Assembly (NCBI GenBank): GCA_035048485.1
Contig: CM068581.1
Span: 60,432,393-60,496,392 of the forward strand
Origin: Pteria penguin
Taxonomy: Eukaryota; Mollusca; Bivalvia; Pterioida; Pteriidae
DNA: 64,000 nucleotides
Direction: 5' to 3'
The notes beneath the pieces are model-generated. The model had not been told where the DNA came from. It saw nothing but the letters and a program-made list of their open reading frames with translations, and searched no databases. Below are positions 22,400 through 34,330 of the stretch, piece after piece; position 1 is the first letter of the stretch, and every line of letters begins with the position of its first letter. The position numbers and the translations under genes are program-made.

Positions 22400-23925
22400 A
22401 TGTAGCACATTCATTTAAATATAGAATACCAATGTGCACTTTACTAAGAACTGTTCCCTGAATCATTTATGTGTTTCGTTGGAACCAATAACTATTTATT
22501 TTCTAGCCAAGAATTTGAATCGCGACGTATATCTAGGTTCTATGTGAGGGATGGATTAATAAAACATTGTGGGAATGGTTGTTGCCTATATCTGTGGAAA
22601 CAATGCCAAAGGTTTTTACAGTGTCGTAAGGTGTGTGTATACCATTATACAACATCTTTGGACTTGGGGTTCTCAACAAAACGATTTACAGAGATTTTTC
22701 ATACTCAAGTCTAATCGTCTCGTTCCATGTTTCTATAACATTTTTTTATTTAGTTAATATACCCTTTTCGTCTTTCGTCTCTATTCAAGGGCAGTAGTAA
22801 CCTCTTAGAGTAAGCAAATAAAATATGCCTTCCTTTACAGATCATACGTGCAAGATTTCATTGACGTCCTGAGAGCGGTTTATAAAACAGAAATCTAAAC
22901 GTTAAAGGTAACAACTATTATACAAGATTGTAAATACATGTACATGTATAGTTTAAACATGTCTGTCATAAAGAAATCTAGCCATACGTCCATATGACAA
23001 AGCAATATTTATTCATTTAATACATATTACATGTGTGTGTCGCTAATCAAAATCTTGCCATTTGTAGCTTATTTCTAAATCAACGATAAAGTTGAAATGT
23101 TGGCCATTTTAAGATATCCCTCCCCGTAAAATGAATTCAGGTATGAAAACCTGTAAAACCTGTATATTCTGATCAAAACATAGAGTAAGTTTACAGCAGT
23201 ATTGCATTTCGTTATTTTAATGCACAATGGATGCATAGATTGTTAAACAACGTATTCCAGTTTTAATAACAACTCCGTGACATTACTCTTTCACTAGGTG
23301 TGTTAGCGATAGTGTCCTCTAATACAATGTACGTCAAACTGATTACTAAAATATATCTATGCAATAATACTATAAAAATTTGTTTATTGTACTTATAATG
23401 CCTGTCACGTCAATCGATACTCGGGTTGATGCAAATGTATGCAAGGCAAGTGGGAAAGTCTGCTAAAATTCTTACCAAAGGTAAGTGGTTTCTGATGACA
23501 CTGTCGTGTTCTCTATCAGTAGTTACCAATTACCGCCAGCATATACATAGAAAGACACTTATACTGCCTTGAACAATAAGCATTGGTGAATCTAAAACAA
23601 GGGTACTAGGAGGTACAATCCCTTTACAATAAAATATATCACTGTAAAGGTCATTTTTGACTTTCATTCAACATCCTGTCCTTTGGTAAAGTTTTACCAT
23701 CCAAAATGTAACCCAAGCTTTGAAACATTCTGGATTGGCCCCTGAAAAGTAGTGTATAAATAATACGTGTAAACTACTTACCTTAGAATGATGTGTTACA
23801 GCAATACTTTAAATCTTACTTAGACACGTAGATAACTTCAGAGGCGTCTACAAAAGAAATAACCGTAATAAGTTCACCTAATCGAATATAGCGAATACAA
23901 AGGCATAGGCTCCAATATGATATGG
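22400..23925. other. spacer with isolated splice-like sites
   Basis: A short plus-strand open segment (MQMYARQVGKSAKILTK) ends at a strong GTAAGT donor near 23481. A 28-nt minus-strand segment at 23820-23847 has a good acceptor (TTTCTTTTGTAG) and a GTAAGA donor. Neither is long enough to call. Confidence 0.25.
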
Positions 23926-23930
23926 TCTAA

Positions 23931-24033
23931 TCACAAAGCATCAGGTTCAACATGTGCATCAAGCAACATGTTACAAGTCATTGTCATTAAGCCGTATGTA
24001 GGTATAAGCGCTCCTAATGTGCATGCAATGATT
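23931..24033 (-). CDS. candidate terminal exon, hydrophobic
   Basis: Minus-strand acceptor CATTTATTTCCAG precedes 33 codons and a TGA at 23933-23931. The peptide runs IIACTLGALIPTYGLMTMTC then NMLLDAHVEPDAL. It resembles a final membrane segment plus a short polar tail. The plus strand over the same bases is also open for 60 codons from an ATG. I prefer the minus strand because of the acceptor and composition. Confidence 0.28.
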
Positions 24034-24556
24034 CTGGAAATAAATGTCTTCTCGATCGCTTATACTAACCGATTTGCTCGTTATTTTCTCGATTTTTAAA
24101 TCACAAACTAATCTCGATTCTTACTATACCGACGAAAATACAGAATAACATAATTGCACAAACTGTATTTCGCAGTTTGATTTATTTATAGGACTGTGAC
24201 TATCCTGTTCAAAACATGCAATTCGTTACACGCTTCAACTGAAAAACTCCACCGAATATTTACCGCTTATCTAGTTCTTTAGATAAAACATCAAACACGT
24301 AAAATACCCAATCCTGTACAGAGATGTGAAGGTAAACCGAAGTGTCAAACAATAACTTGAAGGCTCAAATTACAGGTTATTTTGTTGAATTTTAATAATT
24401 TTACTTTTAAACAGACAGACAATGAGACACTGTACAAAGTAATCCTTATTTGTTGCGGATGTTAAGATTACCCAAAGAGTGTTTTATTATTACATTTCTT
24501 CATCATTACATTATTATAATTTATTATTATTATTTTTATTATTAAAGTTATTATGA

Positions 24557-24620
24557 CTGCTACTACTACTACTACTACTACTACTACTAGTAGTAGTAGT
24601 AGTAGTAATAGTAGTAGTAG
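24557..24620. repeat. self-complementary CTA/TAG microsatellite
   Basis: A run of about ten CTA units is followed directly by about ten TAG units. The two halves are reverse complements and can fold into one long hairpin. Confidence 0.9.
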
Positions 24621-24693
24621 AATTATCATTTTACATGAGCGTGTATAAATACAAACACATACATTTGAAGACATGCATTCTATATACTTATGT

Positions 24694-24852
24694 TTAAGGA
24701 TGAACTTTGACAATTTTGCTATTTATTGAAATATAATATGATTTGAGGCAGTGCACATTTTATAATCCGCGAAACGGATTATAAAGAAGTGTGCACCGCC
24801 TCAAACCATATTATATTTCAATAAACAGCAAAATTGTTAAAGTTAATCCTTA
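24694..24852. mobile_element. 75-bp foldback with 5-bp loop
   Basis: The left arm (24694-24769) and right arm (24775-24852) are complementary with about five mismatches and one small gap. Inner ends are TTATAATCCG and CGGATTATAA around CGAAA. This is a MITE-like palindrome with no coding capacity. No target duplication is clear. Confidence 0.85.
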
Positions 24853-24859
24853 TAATTTA

Positions 24860-25200
24860 ATTAAAGACTAAAATAATTTGAATTATCAACATTAGATTCT
24901 TTTTTAAACTGCAAATGAAAATTAACAGCAAGAGTGGAGGAAAATATCTGCATAGTTAGTTGCTTCTGGGAACCGACCAACCTAATTTATGGAGCTATAA
25001 TATACTTTCATTGGCCAATCAAATTTCTTGTTTAAAAAAAAATGTGACTCAAAGACATCCATATCATATGACAACTCGTAAGTGTCAAATCAATTTGTGA
25101 AAACATTTATCTTCAACTTTCTCAAAATCAAAATGACTTTAATGTTAAGAGGTAGATTTAAGTTCAGCTTTTATTGTGTTCGACATATATTCTTCAATAT
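24860..25200. other. AT-rich spacer
   Basis: No gene or repeat is recognised. Confidence 0.4.
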
Positions 25201-25416
25201 TAAACGTCATTTCCTATGACAAAAATAGTTTCAATGGTATCAAGATGTAGTCCAGAAAACACGACTTTGCATTGAATTTTACAAAATTTTCTCGGGGGAG
25301 ACCCTCGAACCCCTACTTGCAAGAGAGGGTGATCCCATCCCCCTCTCAGAGCTGCGCGCGTCTCGTGAGAAGCTTTCTTTGTTTGCACATTGAATATTTC
25401 TAGCTATGCCCCTGTC
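25200..25416 (-). mobile_element. possible hAT-like end fragment
   Basis: CTAGCTATGCCCCTG at 25402-25416 reads inverted as CAGGGGCATAGCTAG, a common hAT-type end. It borders a GC-rich block with GGGGGAGACCCTCGAACCCC. The other end was not found. The 62- and 70-codon minus-strand frames here are probably element remnants. Confidence 0.3.
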
Positions 25417-25791
25417 TTGTATTTTGTTTCTTGGTTGATTTAAACTGAAAATATTACTAGAGATCCCGATAAATACTGACAATGCTACCAACTAGCAACT
25501 TTCACTTGTCAAACTTCCAAGAGAGTATCACTATTACATGACAATTAAATCCTCGTTGGATTTCTTTTCAGTTATTTATATTTTTATATATTGATTATCG
25601 CTAAACTAGAGTAAACGTATAAAGCATCCTGCCTAATATTATAATCAAATACACAAAATAAACAACTTTTTCCTCGTCAGGTACATACATCATAATGAGT
25701 AATTTCGTACCTTGAGAACTTATTTGTTGGTCTTTATCGAAATACAGCTAGTATAACATATATATTTTTGTATTACATTCCTAAGTTACAG

Positions 25792-25926
25792 CAAAATACT
25801 AATGAATTTGAACACAAATTTTGGGTAGAACCTTTAATAGAATCATTAGCAGCTATCATAGAAGCACTAAGAGATAATGTAACATATCCTTGCTTTAGTG
25901 CAGTATTTTATATTGTAATGTTGTGA
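25792..25926 (+). CDS. candidate terminal exon, function unknown
   Basis: After TAAGTTACAG, 44 codons run to a TGA at 25924-25926. The peptide includes NTNEFEHKFWVEPLIESLAA and IIEALRDNVTYPCFSAVF. The first half has the mixed charged/hydrophobic pattern of a helix. The frame is open further upstream, so the acceptor may not be the true border. No polyA signal or family is recognised. Confidence 0.22.
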   Translation, partial: QNTNEFEHKFWVEPLIESLAAIIEALRDNVTYPCFSAVFYIVML

Positions 25927-27090
25927 ATGTAATGACGTTTAACTTTTGAATACTATTACAAGGATATAGGTTCAATAGGAATCGTATGTATTCAAATCTC
26001 ATGATTAACACTCATGTGGAACCGTGCATGAATGAGTTAATTATCAAAAGCAGAACTAAATCTTCACTTTGTATCCAGAGTACCTCTCTGCATTGTTTCT
26101 TGTGTATTTGACTCCTACGCAGACATAAGGAGTTGAGAGATGATTTTACCGTGATCAACAGGAAATATCCAATAACACATGTATTATTGTATACATATAG
26201 GTATTAATTTCTTAATTTCGACGACTAATGCCTCGCTGTGAAACTCAATTTCGGTTATGGAATTCGCCTATACCCTGTCAACTTTTTGTAAAACATACCC
26301 ATGGTATCCTTATCAAAATATTAAATCTTCTTCAATTCGATACACTAATCTTTTGGTCGCAAAATTCATAATTTATTGACATTCTTAAGATCATTTTGCA
26401 CACTGGCTTAACATAGTCGATACTGTTGTTCGTGCTAAGCCAAGTTTCCAGATTCAAGTTTCACTGGCTATCCGTCAGGATAATGTCTTTTACACCAGAC
26501 GAAAGACCAGATAAAAGAAGAGGTCCCTTTTCACGATAGATTTTGAACCTAAAAGATCATTCATTGCGTCGTTTGCGTTCGAAGTATAGGTCTAAATTTC
26601 TATGCAATACTGTCATCGTGACTAAAATAACATACACACACGCATGCGCACGCACACAATTGTAATAAAATGCAACAATTACAAAACCTTTTCAAAACAA
26701 TCACATTAAGGTTGTAAAATCAAGCAGAATTTATTAAGAATGTGTTGAAATATAGATTATAATCATGTTTAACAGTTACATAAAGGTCTATGAACAGTGT
26801 GCCATTTGTAAAATAACTTTAAGTGAAATATTTTTAATATGACAGTAAAGTTGATGCATGTCACCATAAGATTTCATATATGTACTAACCTACACCATTT
26901 TGACATTGATTTCAATGTTATAAAGTAAAATTTAAGAGAATTTATCATGTAATTTATCATATATTTATCATCACTGAGGAATTGCAATGGTCATTGATAT
27001 TGTTGGGCAATATGTGCTATATGACATTCTTGATCATGTACAGTGACGTCGTTTAACCGGTATGACAAATTAATTGTGAGATTTTACCAC
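25927..27090. other. AT-rich spacer
   Basis: No gene or repeat is recognised apart from a short ACACAC/GCGCACGC stretch at 26633-26657. Confidence 0.4.
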
Positions 27091-27096
27091 TTAACA

Positions 27097-27216
27097 CTAG
27101 TGGTCTTTGTTGACAATTTGCGGACATATCATATTAGCAGGAAATGTCCACTCCTTCCGGACACTTGACCCAATCCGTTTTAGGATTGATAATGCTTCTT
27201 CTGACACCAGTACCAT
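27097..27216 (-). CDS. 39-codon minus-strand open frame
   Basis: The frame starts at ATG 27216-27214, directly after an acceptor-like CTGTCAATTAG, and ends with TAG at 27099-27097. The peptide is MVLVSEEALSILKRIGSSVR then KEWTFPANMICPQIVNKDH. It reads like protein but is short, with no family match I can name. It could be an exon or a transposase scrap. Confidence 0.2.
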   Translation of the reverse strand: MVLVSEEALSILKRIGSSVRKEWTFPANMICPQIVNKDH

Positions 27217-27469
27217 CTAATTGACAGTATTATATATGGACTCTGAATATTGGACATTCAGCGGTACTTTTTTGAATCTATACCTTGTATGATGTCAGCT
27301 TTTAATAATAACTGGAGTGGTAACAGAAAATTCTGATTTCAGCATAAAAAGAAGTTACAGGGGTTTTTTCCCGATGTATTAGAATTGTTGATATACTTTA
27401 CAATTGTACTGATAACCCTTTCATTTTTATTAGAATATCGTCCAGTATCACTCCAGTTCCATAAAATAG

Positions 27470-27644
27470 TGGTTTAAATTGTACATTTTGGCGTGAAATT
27501 AATTGGACTGTCAAATACAAACATCAGCCAATAGCGTTTGTGTTGCCTAACCAATATTCTTATGAAATGATCGTGGGAATTCCTGGATATTGGAAAGACC
27601 CATCGAATTTTATGATTACGTGCAAAGCAGTCGAACAAGAGTGA
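27470..27644 (+). CDS. candidate terminal exon, function unknown
   Basis: A frame is open for about 58 codons to TGA at 27642-27644. It includes CTFWREINWTVKYKHQPIAF, VLPNQYSYEMIVGIPGYW and KDPSNFMITCKAVEQE. Tryptophans and a mixed composition favour a real peptide. The acceptor at 27468-27469 (AAAATAG) is weak and the true border may lie elsewhere. No family is recognised. Confidence 0.25.
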
Positions 27645-28440
27645 TCGGAATTTGAGATTAATCTACGCTTGAAACTAGAAAAATGCGAAACTCCTTTTTT
27701 AAACCACATATAAATGAAAATACACAAGTTATTGTTTTAACAGTACTATATACTTCTTACTATCTTAAAACTGCAAGGTCGGTAGAATTCAGTTTAGTCA
27801 GAAAAAATCCGCCTTGTAATTAGCACGTTATGAATTAATTAATTTAAATACAAGCAAATAAGAACATCGACATTGATTTTGTATATTGATGTATGATGGA
27901 AATAAGGAAACGATGATGGCAATGTTTCAACGTTCCATGTAGTATAATGGACTGCACAAATAGATTATGCCACTGTATAATAGTAGAGATAACTGTAGGA
28001 ATTTATTCAGTACTAACCTTTTCTGAAACAGTATGTCCTTTTGAGGAAAATCAGAGGTACCTCGAGTTTCGTTAAATTCGAATATTACAAATCCTACCTA
28101 AATATTTACTTCCAATTATGTTCAATTCTTTCCAAACTCTGATTTTTAAAAATAAATTCTAAGAGGTATTGAAACAAGAACATGGATGAACAAATTTATT
28201 TCTTACATCTAACTTCTTTTCCTGGATAAATCTAAAAGGAAAACAAATCAATGTCGTACTTTGCCTTGCATCATCCGTATACATCATTTCGTAAAAAATC
28301 TTATATATTCCTGTAATAATGATATGCCGATAGTTTTCATCCATCGTACTAACAATATTATGCCATTATAACTGATATTTATTTAATAATGCGGTGAAAT
28401 GTCTGGTTTGTTTCAATGCTCAGTCACTGATCTATCTCAA
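27645..28440. other. AT-rich spacer
   Basis: No gene or repeat is recognised. Confidence 0.4.
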
Positions 28441-29298
28441 TCAGACGCGTACCTCTATCAATATCATCCACAATCAGACGCATTCCTCTATCGATATCAT
28501 CCACAATTAGACGCATTCCTCTATCGATATCATCCACAATCAGACGCGTACCTCTATCGATATCATCCACAATCAGACGCGTACCTCTATCGATATCATC
28601 CACAATTAGACGCATTCCTCTATCGATATCATCCACAATCAGACGCGTACCTCTATCGATATCATCCACAATCAGACGCGTTCCTCTATCGATATCATCC
28701 ACAATTAGACGCATTCCTCTATCGATATCATCCACAATCAGACGCGTACCTCTATCGATATCATCCACAATCAGACGCGTACCTCTATCGATATCATCCA
28801 CAATTAGACGCATTCCTCTATCGATATCATCCACAATCAGACGCGTACCTCTATCGATATCATCCACAATCAGACGCGTACCTCTATCGATATCATCCAC
28901 AATCAGACGCGTACCTCTATCGATATCATCCACAATCAGACGCGTACCTCTATCGATATCATCCACAATTAGACGCGTACCTCTATCGATATCATCCACA
29001 ATTAGACGCATTCCTCTATCGATATCATCCACAATTAGACGCGTACCTCTATCGATATCATCCACAATTAGACGCATTCCTCTATCGATATCATCCACAA
29101 TCAGACGCGTACCTCTATCGATATCATCCACAATCAGACGCGTACCTCTATCGATATCATCCACAATCAGACGCGTTCCTCTATCGATATCATCCACAAT
29201 CAGACGCATTCCTCTATCAATATCATCCACAATTAGACGCATTCCTCTATCGATATCATCCACAATTAGACGCATTCCTCTATCGATATCATCCACAA
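28441..29298. repeat. 33-bp minisatellite, 26 units, with higher-order order
   Basis: Exactly 26 units of 33 bp contain CTCTATCGATATCATCCACA. Units differ at two diagnostic sites: AATCAGACGC or AATTAGACGC, and GCGTACC or GCATTCC. The first twelve units form four trimers of 99 bp. The period is divisible by three, so 332- and 290-codon frames stay open on opposite strands, giving 11-residue repeats. I see no splice, promoter or domain evidence that either is translated. Confidence 0.97.
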
Positions 29299-29299
29299 T

Positions 29300-29995
29300 T
29301 TCTCGTCAACAAGGAATACATTTTTTATGAGGCTAAAACAATTAAATGGTCAGGAAGGTCGATGACAGATCAAGCGGTCAGTTTAGTAATAAAATAAAGT
29401 CCTACAGTTATACCGAGTACACTCCGATGCCATTTCCATGACTTCCGATCAAATAAACATCATTCAACGAACTATTATAAGTTTGACCATTCTTCTCTTC
29501 TCATCTCAATAGCTAATGGTCACCTGCTCTTTGATATTAAAAAAATCTAGCATCTGTTTCTAGATGTTCTAGGAACAATACCATTTAAATGATTTTCAGC
29601 TTGCTATCACAAGTATGTTTATCTTGAAAGATGTAAATTGTATTACTTCTTTATGCTAAGGGAATTATATTGATTTATATTCGTATGTCATGTTGCTTTT
29701 AAATAATGAATGTATATGTTACACAATGACAAAGCTTAATAATAGATCATTCTATGAATATTTAAGTATCACGGGCTTTCAAGTGATAATATTGTCATCA
29801 TTATACTATGATTATACATGTGTTTAATTGGTTGAATATAATTATACATAATAATAGAATGAGTTCGTAGCAGTTCTCTTTTGTGCTGTATTAATTTCGA
29901 TTGTCAAATACCTGGATACACATAAACGATGTTTTGATATTCACTTGCTAGTAAAAACTAATATCAATATATAACATCAATACAAAATACAAAAG
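29300..29995. other. AT-rich spacer
   Basis: No gene or repeat is recognised. Confidence 0.4.
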
Positions 29996-29997
29996 AA

Positions 29998-30118
29998 CGG
30001 TACTAACAACAATGTACCGTAGAGGACATTCATGGAGCCCTGAAATTCAGAGATGAGACAAGGTGCCTAAAAGTAGTAAGAGTCTCGTGACTGGCTAGCC
30101 ACACCCGCCATGTTATTA
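29998..30118 (-). mobile_element. 3' end fragment of the RT retroelement family
   Basis: The minus strand shares GGCGGGTGTGGCTAG, TTGTCTCATCTCTGAATTTC and AATGTCC with 49.25-49.38 kb. Weaker matches connect it to the 3' regions following reverse-transcriptase remnants at 32.4 kb and 37.9 kb. No coding part is attached, as expected of a 5'-truncated insertion. Confidence 0.6.
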
Positions 30119-30119
30119 T

Positions 30120-31885
30120 AGCTATTATTATCACCCAATTTGAAATACTGTATGTGAACCGACAGTTTACGAAGGTCTCATCAATCTAATATTAGTGTTT
30201 AGGTTGTCACGGATACATTTTAAAATGCACTGTCATTAGAATTTATATATTATTTCAAAATTAATGAAAACTTTATTCGTATATAGTCGAAATGTGCATA
30301 TCTTACAACGACGAAATAGTGGTATGTATGTTCTGAAATTTGTTGTTTAAGGAAAAAGTGAGAGGTGTATGAATATTTACTTTGAAATGTGTTGTCTGTG
30401 ACGATGACGCACTAGTTAACTAGATATGCTACAATATTAATACAATGTACAATTATTGTGGGATATTAAGCAATTATAATACATGACAATACACTGTGAA
30501 AATATAATTGGCAGACAACTGTCACGAACGCCTTCTACTTTCTGAGCTGCCTACTACTTGTAAAATGTTGATCGTCTTGGTATGGTAATTGCTTGAAAGC
30601 GCATATATTCAAAACTATAGATTGGCTTAAATGAATGTAATATCATGTTATTCATATCTGTCTAAATCGAGTATTGTGCCTGGTAAATTAACGTTGATTT
30701 TATAATCCAATGTCGATGAGCTATGGTGATATAAAAGGATAACAGACTTTTCAATAAATGAGGATGTAGATTTGTAATTTTAGTACTGGCTAAGAAGTAC
30801 ATAAGAAAACTTTCATAGGATCGTAGGGTTCATATTGAGTTTTCAGTATAGCCTCAATCGGCATTATTTCGCCTTTGACATCTTTGATATCAGGTGCGGT
30901 GCTTCAGATACATTTCATTAAAAATTACCACTGAATCGTAAGGTTAATTTAAAACATTATTTAGAATCGAAAATGAACTAAATATAGAAGTGTGCGAAAC
31001 ATTTTCATACCTTCATATCATATACCTCAGGTTTTGTATAAATGAGAACTGGCAACATTTTAACAATGCATATTTCCTTGCGCGAAATGCGCATTGTTCG
31101 ATGCATTCCGCTAAGATCGTACAAACGTTCACCAATTTTCCAAATTCAAATATTCACAGGATTTCAGTTTCATAACATGAATATTTTCTACATGGTACAC
31201 ACATGCGATTGGTACTAAATAAGAGAAAAATCATATGTTTTATGACGACATCTGCAAGTATTAAACAGAGATGGAGCAAAATTAATGTAAAATTATTAAC
31301 GACTTTTTTTTATTAAACTAGTTTTTTGATATTAAAATTTTTAATATATGTGTGAAATAAAACGTTTGATCATCATTTGGATACATATAAGCACTTATCT
31401 AAAATGTTTTTATTAAACAATGACATGAAAATTAATTAATGAAAATGGCAATTCATTATTTTGATCAATGATTTTATTTATTAATATTTTCTTGATGACT
31501 GCTATTGATTTGTATGTGCGGTGTAAACCTATTTCTGAACTTATAATTACTTACCCAAAGTTTATCTATGAAAATACATTCGAATATTTAAGCAAAATAA
31601 ATGTCTCTATTTTCATTGCATATAAGATAAAATTGTTTTGAAAATTATAAAAGAAATAGTTTCATACCTTTACAAATAAAGATCCGTATCAAGAATTTGT
31701 TTAGTGTCACTGCAAGCATCCATTACTAAATGATGTACTGCAAGTACGACTTTTAATATAACACTTTTTTGTCATCGTGAACCAATCGCTAAAAGAATAA
31801 ATTCATCAAATACGGCTCTAGGGACCAACACGGTCTCTTAGATTTCCAATATCTATTAACTGTGTTTATCGTGCATTTCTCTCTA
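30120..31885. other. AT-rich spacer
   Basis: A short plus-strand segment near 30848-30892 has a good acceptor (TTGAGTTTTCAG) and a GTGCGG donor-like end but is too short to call. Nothing else is recognised. Confidence 0.3.
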
Positions 31886-31891
31886 TTCTAG

Positions 31892-32002
31892 GGGAAACAA
31901 ATTACATTTCCGATTGTGCGAGATAGAGTGTCTAGTAGGAGTATTTTGGTTATGAGGGAACATTCTCTGTACTGTGGTCTCACACTGTGGTGCTGGTTAT
32001 AA
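31892..32002 (+). CDS. candidate terminal exon, function unknown
   Basis: A strong pyrimidine-rich acceptor (ATTTCTCTCTATTCTAG) is followed by 36 codons in phase 0 to TAA at 32000-32002. The peptide is GKQITFPIVRDRVSSRSILV then MREHSLYCGLTLWCWL. The acceptor is among the best in the window. The short length and unusual tryptophan-rich end keep confidence low. No family is recognised. Confidence 0.22.
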   Translation, partial: GKQITFPIVRDRVSSRSILVMREHSLYCGLTLWCWL

Positions 32003-32365
32003 TTGAATACAATTAGTCCTTGTGTATGTAAAAGCATTTACTTGAGAGAGTTAGATATATACACAAAACCTTCTAGTTAAAATTACACGATATATGACGG
32101 GGAAAAAAGCGAAAGTGATTTAAAGAAAACATATACAACCTTCATTAAAGCTACACGATAAATGACGAAAAAAAAAAAAGCGAAAAAGATTTTTGAAAAA
32201 TATTGTAGTAATTAGTAATTAATTGGGGTAGAAATTCGTTGTAAGTTAAACTCAGTTGTGCTATTCATATACATTTCATATGTACAAATCCAAGATATTG
32301 TTCCGAAATGCACAACTCGAAATCGAAGAAACACGACAATAAATATAATATAAGCAATCACGAAC
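32003..32365. other. AT-rich spacer
   Basis: No gene is recognised. A-rich tracts occur at 32103 and 32167. Confidence 0.4.
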
Positions 32366-32369
32366 CTAT

Positions 32370-32870
32370 GTCAAAACAGAGGTGGGATCAGGTGCCATGC
32401 AGGAGTAAGCATCTCCTGCCGACCGGTCACACCCATCGTGATGCCATAAGTATAAGCGAAATAGTATTATTCGCTATCACAGAATTAGGAAACGGCACAG
32501 CCGTAGTCAAAATAGGTATATGTCATAAGCAGTAAGAACACTGCTACATAGTATAGGTAATACAGATAAGGAAGTCAATACGTCAGACAACGATACATCA
32601 TATGCGCAAATAAGGTCTTTATAACGACCGTAAAATTTGCGGAATGTTGACATAAATCGTGATATTTCATATCCTTGTTTGAGTAACTTTTCTCCTAGTA
32701 ATTGGCTTCGATAAATGAAAGAGCAATACTCAGATGACGCTCGCGCATATCGAATCAATTGGGATACATAGACACCGTACGCAGGTGTTAAAGGAATGTT
32801 GCTACTAGTATATGGAAAGTTAACCATGGGGAAACTAAAGTATCTAAATTTGATATTGAATATATTCAAG
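32370..32870 (-). pseudogene. reverse-transcriptase retroelement, 3' end copy 1
   Basis: The minus-strand peptide includes FPMVNFPYTSSNIPLTPAYG, VYVSQLIRYARASSEYCSF and FRKFYGRYKDLICAYDVSLS, ending in a stop at 32509-32507. The block with NFPY-SSNIP, PAYGVYVSQLIRYAR and KFYGR is a recognisable C-terminal part of a reverse-transcriptase protein abundant in invertebrate genomes. I cannot fix the retroelement class. The downstream 3' region contains GGTGTGACCGGTCGGCAGG and CCTGATCCCACCTCTG, shared with the other copies. The copy is 5'-truncated; the longer open frame above it only adds AT-rich and AAT-repeat sequence. Confidence 0.75.
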
Positions 32871-33017
32871 TAAAATACTAATATACTGAATTGATTGTGT
32901 CGAAAGAAATTGTAAATGGAGAAAATTTTATATCTGAAGACAATTGAAAAATGTATTACACATATAATTACATATAAAAAAAGAAAACCAAAATAACAAA
33001 ATAAAAAATAATGAAAA

Positions 33018-33037
33018 GAGAGAGAGAGAGAGAGCAA

Positions 33038-33111
<74 letters not shown>
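33018..33111. repeat. GA tract and AAT microsatellite
   Basis: A GA run (33018-33034) is followed by about 24 AAT units to 33111. Asparagine or isoleucine homopolymer frames here are artefacts. Confidence 0.95.
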
Positions 33112-33112
<1 letters not shown>

Positions 33113-33965
33113 CAATTTTCCACGAGATTCAATTACAATTGTGTTCTACAAATGACTGCTTTTACAAAGTATAACATAATCAATAAATTTACTACTTCCA
33201 CCTCATCCTAATATTTTAAAATATGTTATTCAGTTGTCAATAAAAATCGTATGTATAGTTGAGTTTACAATATATTGTAATTTTGATCTAAATTTTAAAT
33301 GGCAGATGGCAGATATGACCTTATAAATCATGGTAAAATATAAAAATGTCAATTTATTTAAATCTCTGAAAAGTTTAAACGAAACCAAATACAACCTGAG
33401 AAAATCTATAACTTCCGACAAACAAAAGCGTCCAATATTGTTCTGCCAATAGGGAGAAATGAATCATATATATGTTTCGTATCCTGATATGCATAACAAT
33501 GAAATATAAATTACCAGACGGGGAAGTTATGAAAATGTCTATAAGAATATATTTTTGTACTTCGCCATGTGAGCATGTTGACATTTTGTATCTCTTATTA
33601 CAGCTCAAGTTCGAATTATTTAATGTTTTATGTTTCTTTTAGTTATAAAACATTCATGTGAACCAGCGGAGCAACTGTCATACAGACAAAAAGGGGTTAG
33701 ACATTTAAGATAAGTATAAGAGAACCATATCAAAAGAAATATAATAATGTAATAGTCGGAGAACTATAAGGTCACACCAATTTTAGTCTTTCTTAAGCGT
33801 CAGCGGGCGGGTAGATTTTCTTAGACAAAGTAAGGGTTGACAAAAACAAAAAACGATCCGACCCACATTCGGATTTTAAAAATCCTTTATTGTTTTCGTA
33901 ATAGATATTTTTCGGGGTTCCATCGCCTGTGCGCTTTGCTGACAGTATTTTACGTCCATATAGAA
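33112..33965. other. AT-rich spacer
   Basis: A 60-codon minus-strand frame at 33793-33975 (with KRTGDGTPKNIYYENNKGF) has no further support. Nothing else is recognised. Confidence 0.3.
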
Positions 33966-33974
33966 TAGCATACA

Positions 33975-34330
33975 ATAGCTCTAGACGACTACCTACGCAT
34001 CTGGTAAGACGAAGTCGACAGTCTGATGAAAACAGCTACAACCGAAGAACATTGTCCTTCCCTGCGGATTTCTGCATCGAAATACAACTGCAATCTAACA
34101 TTTAAAATGTCCTCCGATTCAGTTAGAGACGTCATTCGATGCCTTGAGAGTAAAAACACCAAGGTATCAAATGAATGTTTACTTATTCATAAATGTGAGT
34201 TAGAACTAAGTCCGGCGCCATAAACTGAGAAAATACTTCAGTCATTTTTTTCATTTTAATTTATTTTAATATCTAATCTTTAAATAAACTGTCATGCAGA
34301 ATGGTTTATTTCTACGTACATAACGACGAG
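33975..34330 (+). pseudogene. duplicated exon-like block, copy A, broken
   Basis: This block matches 34337-34690 at an offset of 362 bp. In the shared frame it reads LDDYLRIW, a stop, DEVDSL, then KTATTEEHCPSL and DSVRDVIRCLESKNTKVSN. The in-frame TAA after RIW, where copy B has TTA, breaks it. Shared motifs such as TATTEEHC and the preserved frame suggest both copies come from a coding exon. The following AAG-GTATCA could have been its donor. Confidence 0.35.

Noticed and set aside
28399..29397. A 332-codon repetitive protein
   Set aside because: The opposite strand is equally open over the same 33-bp array, the usual sign of a stop-free minisatellite; no other gene evidence.
32870..33115. 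The upper part of the 202-codon minus-strand frame as coding
   Set aside because: It is AAT and GA microsatellite plus AT-rich sequence; only the lower part has reverse-transcriptase motifs.
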